A DNA stretch of 57,832 nt. It comes from Rhodococcus sp. 1168 (GTDB lineage Bacteria; Actinomycetota; Actinomycetes; Mycobacteriales; Mycobacteriaceae). Both the position numbers and the translations under genes were made by a program. Location: contig NZ_MKKY01000060.1 of the NCBI RefSeq assembly GCF_002091955.1, positions 1-57,832 of the forward strand. Reading direction: 5' to 3'. Positions 56,646 through 57,832 of this stretch are shown here, piece after piece; within the stretch, counting starts at the first letter, position 1; the number at the start of each line of letters is the position of its first letter. The notes under the pieces were generated by a model. It did not search any database, was not told the origin of the DNA, and was given only the letters and a program-made list of their open reading frames with translations.

Positions 56646-57832
56646 ATGTCTGTGGCTGTCGATCTGACCTACTCACCCCACGTCCAGGCGCTGATCGGCA
56701 AAACGCGGACTTTCATACGGGAAGAGGTCCTCCCGATCGAAGACGAATTCCTCGGAAATTTTACCGACGCAGGTGGCGATGAGCTGCGGATTTCGCTGCA
56801 ACAGGCGGCGAAGAAGGCGGGCGTGTTCGCGCCCCACGCACCCGTCGAGTACGGCGGCGCAGGCCTGAACATGAGCGACCGCGCACCCCTGTTCGAAGAG
56901 GGCGGATACTCGCTCTTCGGGCCTGCCGCGCTCAACATCGGTGCGCCCGACGAGGGAAACGTGCACATGTTGGCGCATATTGCCTCCGGCGCACAGAAGG
57001 AACAGTTCCTGGCACCGCTGGCAGCAGGCGATGTCCGATCGGCATTCGCGATGACCGAACCCGCACCGGGTGCAGGCTCGGACCCCTCGGCGTTGCGGTC
57101 CACCGGAATCAAGGTCGAGGGCGGTTGGCGCGTCGACGGGCATAAATGGTTCATCACCGGCGCCGATGGCGCAGGATTTTTCATCATCATGGCCCGCACC
57201 GCAGGCAAGCCCGGTGACCGCGGAGGAGCGACGATGTTCCTCGCGCCCGCCGACACCGAAGGTATCAAGGTCGGCCGCCACATCGGCACTCTCGACCAAG
57301 CGACGATCGGTGGCCACTGCGAGGTCTTCTTCGACAATGTCTTCGTCCCCGACGAGAACGTGCTCGGTGCCGTCGACGAAGGATTCAGCTACGCGCAGGT
57401 GCGTCTCGGACCTGCCCGCATGACACACGTCATGCGCTGGCTCGGTGCAGCCAGACGCGGACACGACGTCGCTGTCGCGCAAGTTGCGCAGCGTGAAGGG
57501 TTCGGCTCTGTCCTCGGCGATCTGGGCATGATTCAGAAGATGGTCGCCGACAACGAAATCGACATTGCCGCGACGCGAGCGCTGCTGGTCCAGGCCTGCT
57601 TTGCGCTCGATCAGGGCTCGACGGCAAGTAACGAGACGTCGATCGCGAAGACATTTGCAGCCGAAGCCGTCTTCCGGATCGTCGACCGCAGTATCCAAAT
57701 GTGCGGGGGCCTCGGGGTTTCCGACGACCTTCCCCTCGCGCGACTCTCGCGTGAAATCCGCCCTTTCAGGGTGTACGACGGCCCGTCCGAGGTCCATCGC
57801 TGGGCCATCGCAAAGCGAGTTGTCGGCGCCGC
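56646..57832 (+). CDS. Acyl-CoA dehydrogenase family protein, 3' end outside window
   Basis: At least 395 codons are open to the window edge. The protein has IREEVLPIEDEFLG at the N-terminus, AFAMTEPAPGAGSDPSAL and VDGHKWFITGADGAGFFIIM (FAD/substrate region). The C-terminal helices carry MCGGLGVSDDLPLARLSREIRPFRVYDGPSEVHRWAIAKR, whose YDGPSEVH matches the usual terminal helix. It oxidises an acyl-CoA to the enoyl-CoA using FAD; chain length unknown. ATG 56646 directly follows GAGGAGC; GTG 56652 has better spacing. A TetR-type palindrome lies upstream. Confidence 0.9.
   Translation, partial: MSVAVDLTYSPHVQALIGKTRTFIREEVLPIEDEFLGNFTDAGGDELRISLQQAAKKAGVFAPHAPVEYGGAGLNMSDRAPLFEEGGYSLFGPAALNIGAPDEGNVHMLAHIASGAQKEQFLAPLAAGDVRSAFAMTEPAPGAGSDPSALRSTGIKVEGGWRVDGHKWFITGADGAGFFIIMARTAGKPGDRGGATMFLAPADTEGIKVGRHIGTLDQATIGGHCEVFFDNVFVPDENVLGAVDEGFSYAQVRLGPARMTHVMRWLGAARRGHDVAVAQVAQREGFGSVLGDLGMIQKMVADNEIDIAATRALLVQACFALDQGSTASNETSIAKTFAAEAVFRIVDRSIQMCGGLGVSDDLPLARLSREIRPFRVYDGPSEVHRWAIAKRVVGA

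Overview
The window looks like a chromosome segment of a mycothiol-producing actinomycete, most likely Rhodococcus or a close relative in Mycobacteriales. The grounds are high GC, a DevR/DosR-type response regulator that keeps the functional residues known from Mycobacterium tuberculosis at identical positions, a mycoredoxin-type glutaredoxin, Sdh1-type succinate dehydrogenase genes, many universal stress proteins (USPs) and four-base ATGA/GTGA gene overlaps. Assignments come from reading the sequence; no database search was run.

Layout. 1-1443: most of an ISL3-type insertion sequence with a frameshifted transposase. 1502-3910: DUF488 protein, alkyltransferase-like protein, MHS-type transporter and a strong terminator. 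3959-11920: a stress island with an alcohol dehydrogenase, SulP transporter, USP and VOC operon, a tandem USP, a broken DUF1003 gene, a flavodoxin, and two more tandem USPs. 11944-19041: an aconitase - succinate dehydrogenase - RIC (Fe-S repair) operon with overlapping genes; sdhA carries an internal deletion and sdhB a frameshift, and a methyltransferase remnant follows. 19349-22589: secreted GH1 glycosidase and an ABC-2 exporter. 22646-27199: tandem USP, devR-devS two-component system and another tandem USP. 27377-31918: SulP with an ArsR regulator, LysR regulator and MFS exporter. 31988-41357: BCCT and NhaA transporters, a MerR regulator, NDH-2, SRPBCC protein, two HEAT-repeat proteins and a sulfite oxidase-like enzyme. 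41804-49812: complete kdpFABC-kdpDE potassium system preceded by a small membrane ORF. 49894-57832: lipase, a persulfide/sulfite detoxification operon behind CsoR/CstR-type operators, NUDIX, lipoprotein, mycoredoxin, a broken HAD dehalogenase gene and an acyl-CoA dehydrogenase that runs off the window.

The main theme is hypoxia, redox and ion homeostasis. Four DosR-box-like sites (GGGAC-N4-GTC type) lie upstream of the USP genes and of devR itself. These support a local DevR regulon that joins USPs, a flavodoxin and an ABC exporter.

The least expected signal is a recurring gene-start arrangement. Three unrelated genes (a tandem USP at 8649, NDH-2 at 36682, TauE at 53428) have no clear Shine-Dalgarno sequence of their own. 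Each is preceded by an 18-20 codon micro-ORF that has a good ribosome site and whose stop codon overlaps the start of the main gene. At NDH-2 an inverted repeat covers the micro-ORF ribosome site. Several genes here carry indels (transposase, DUF1003, methyltransferase, sdhA, sdhB, HAD); sequencing error cannot be excluded for the single-base cases.
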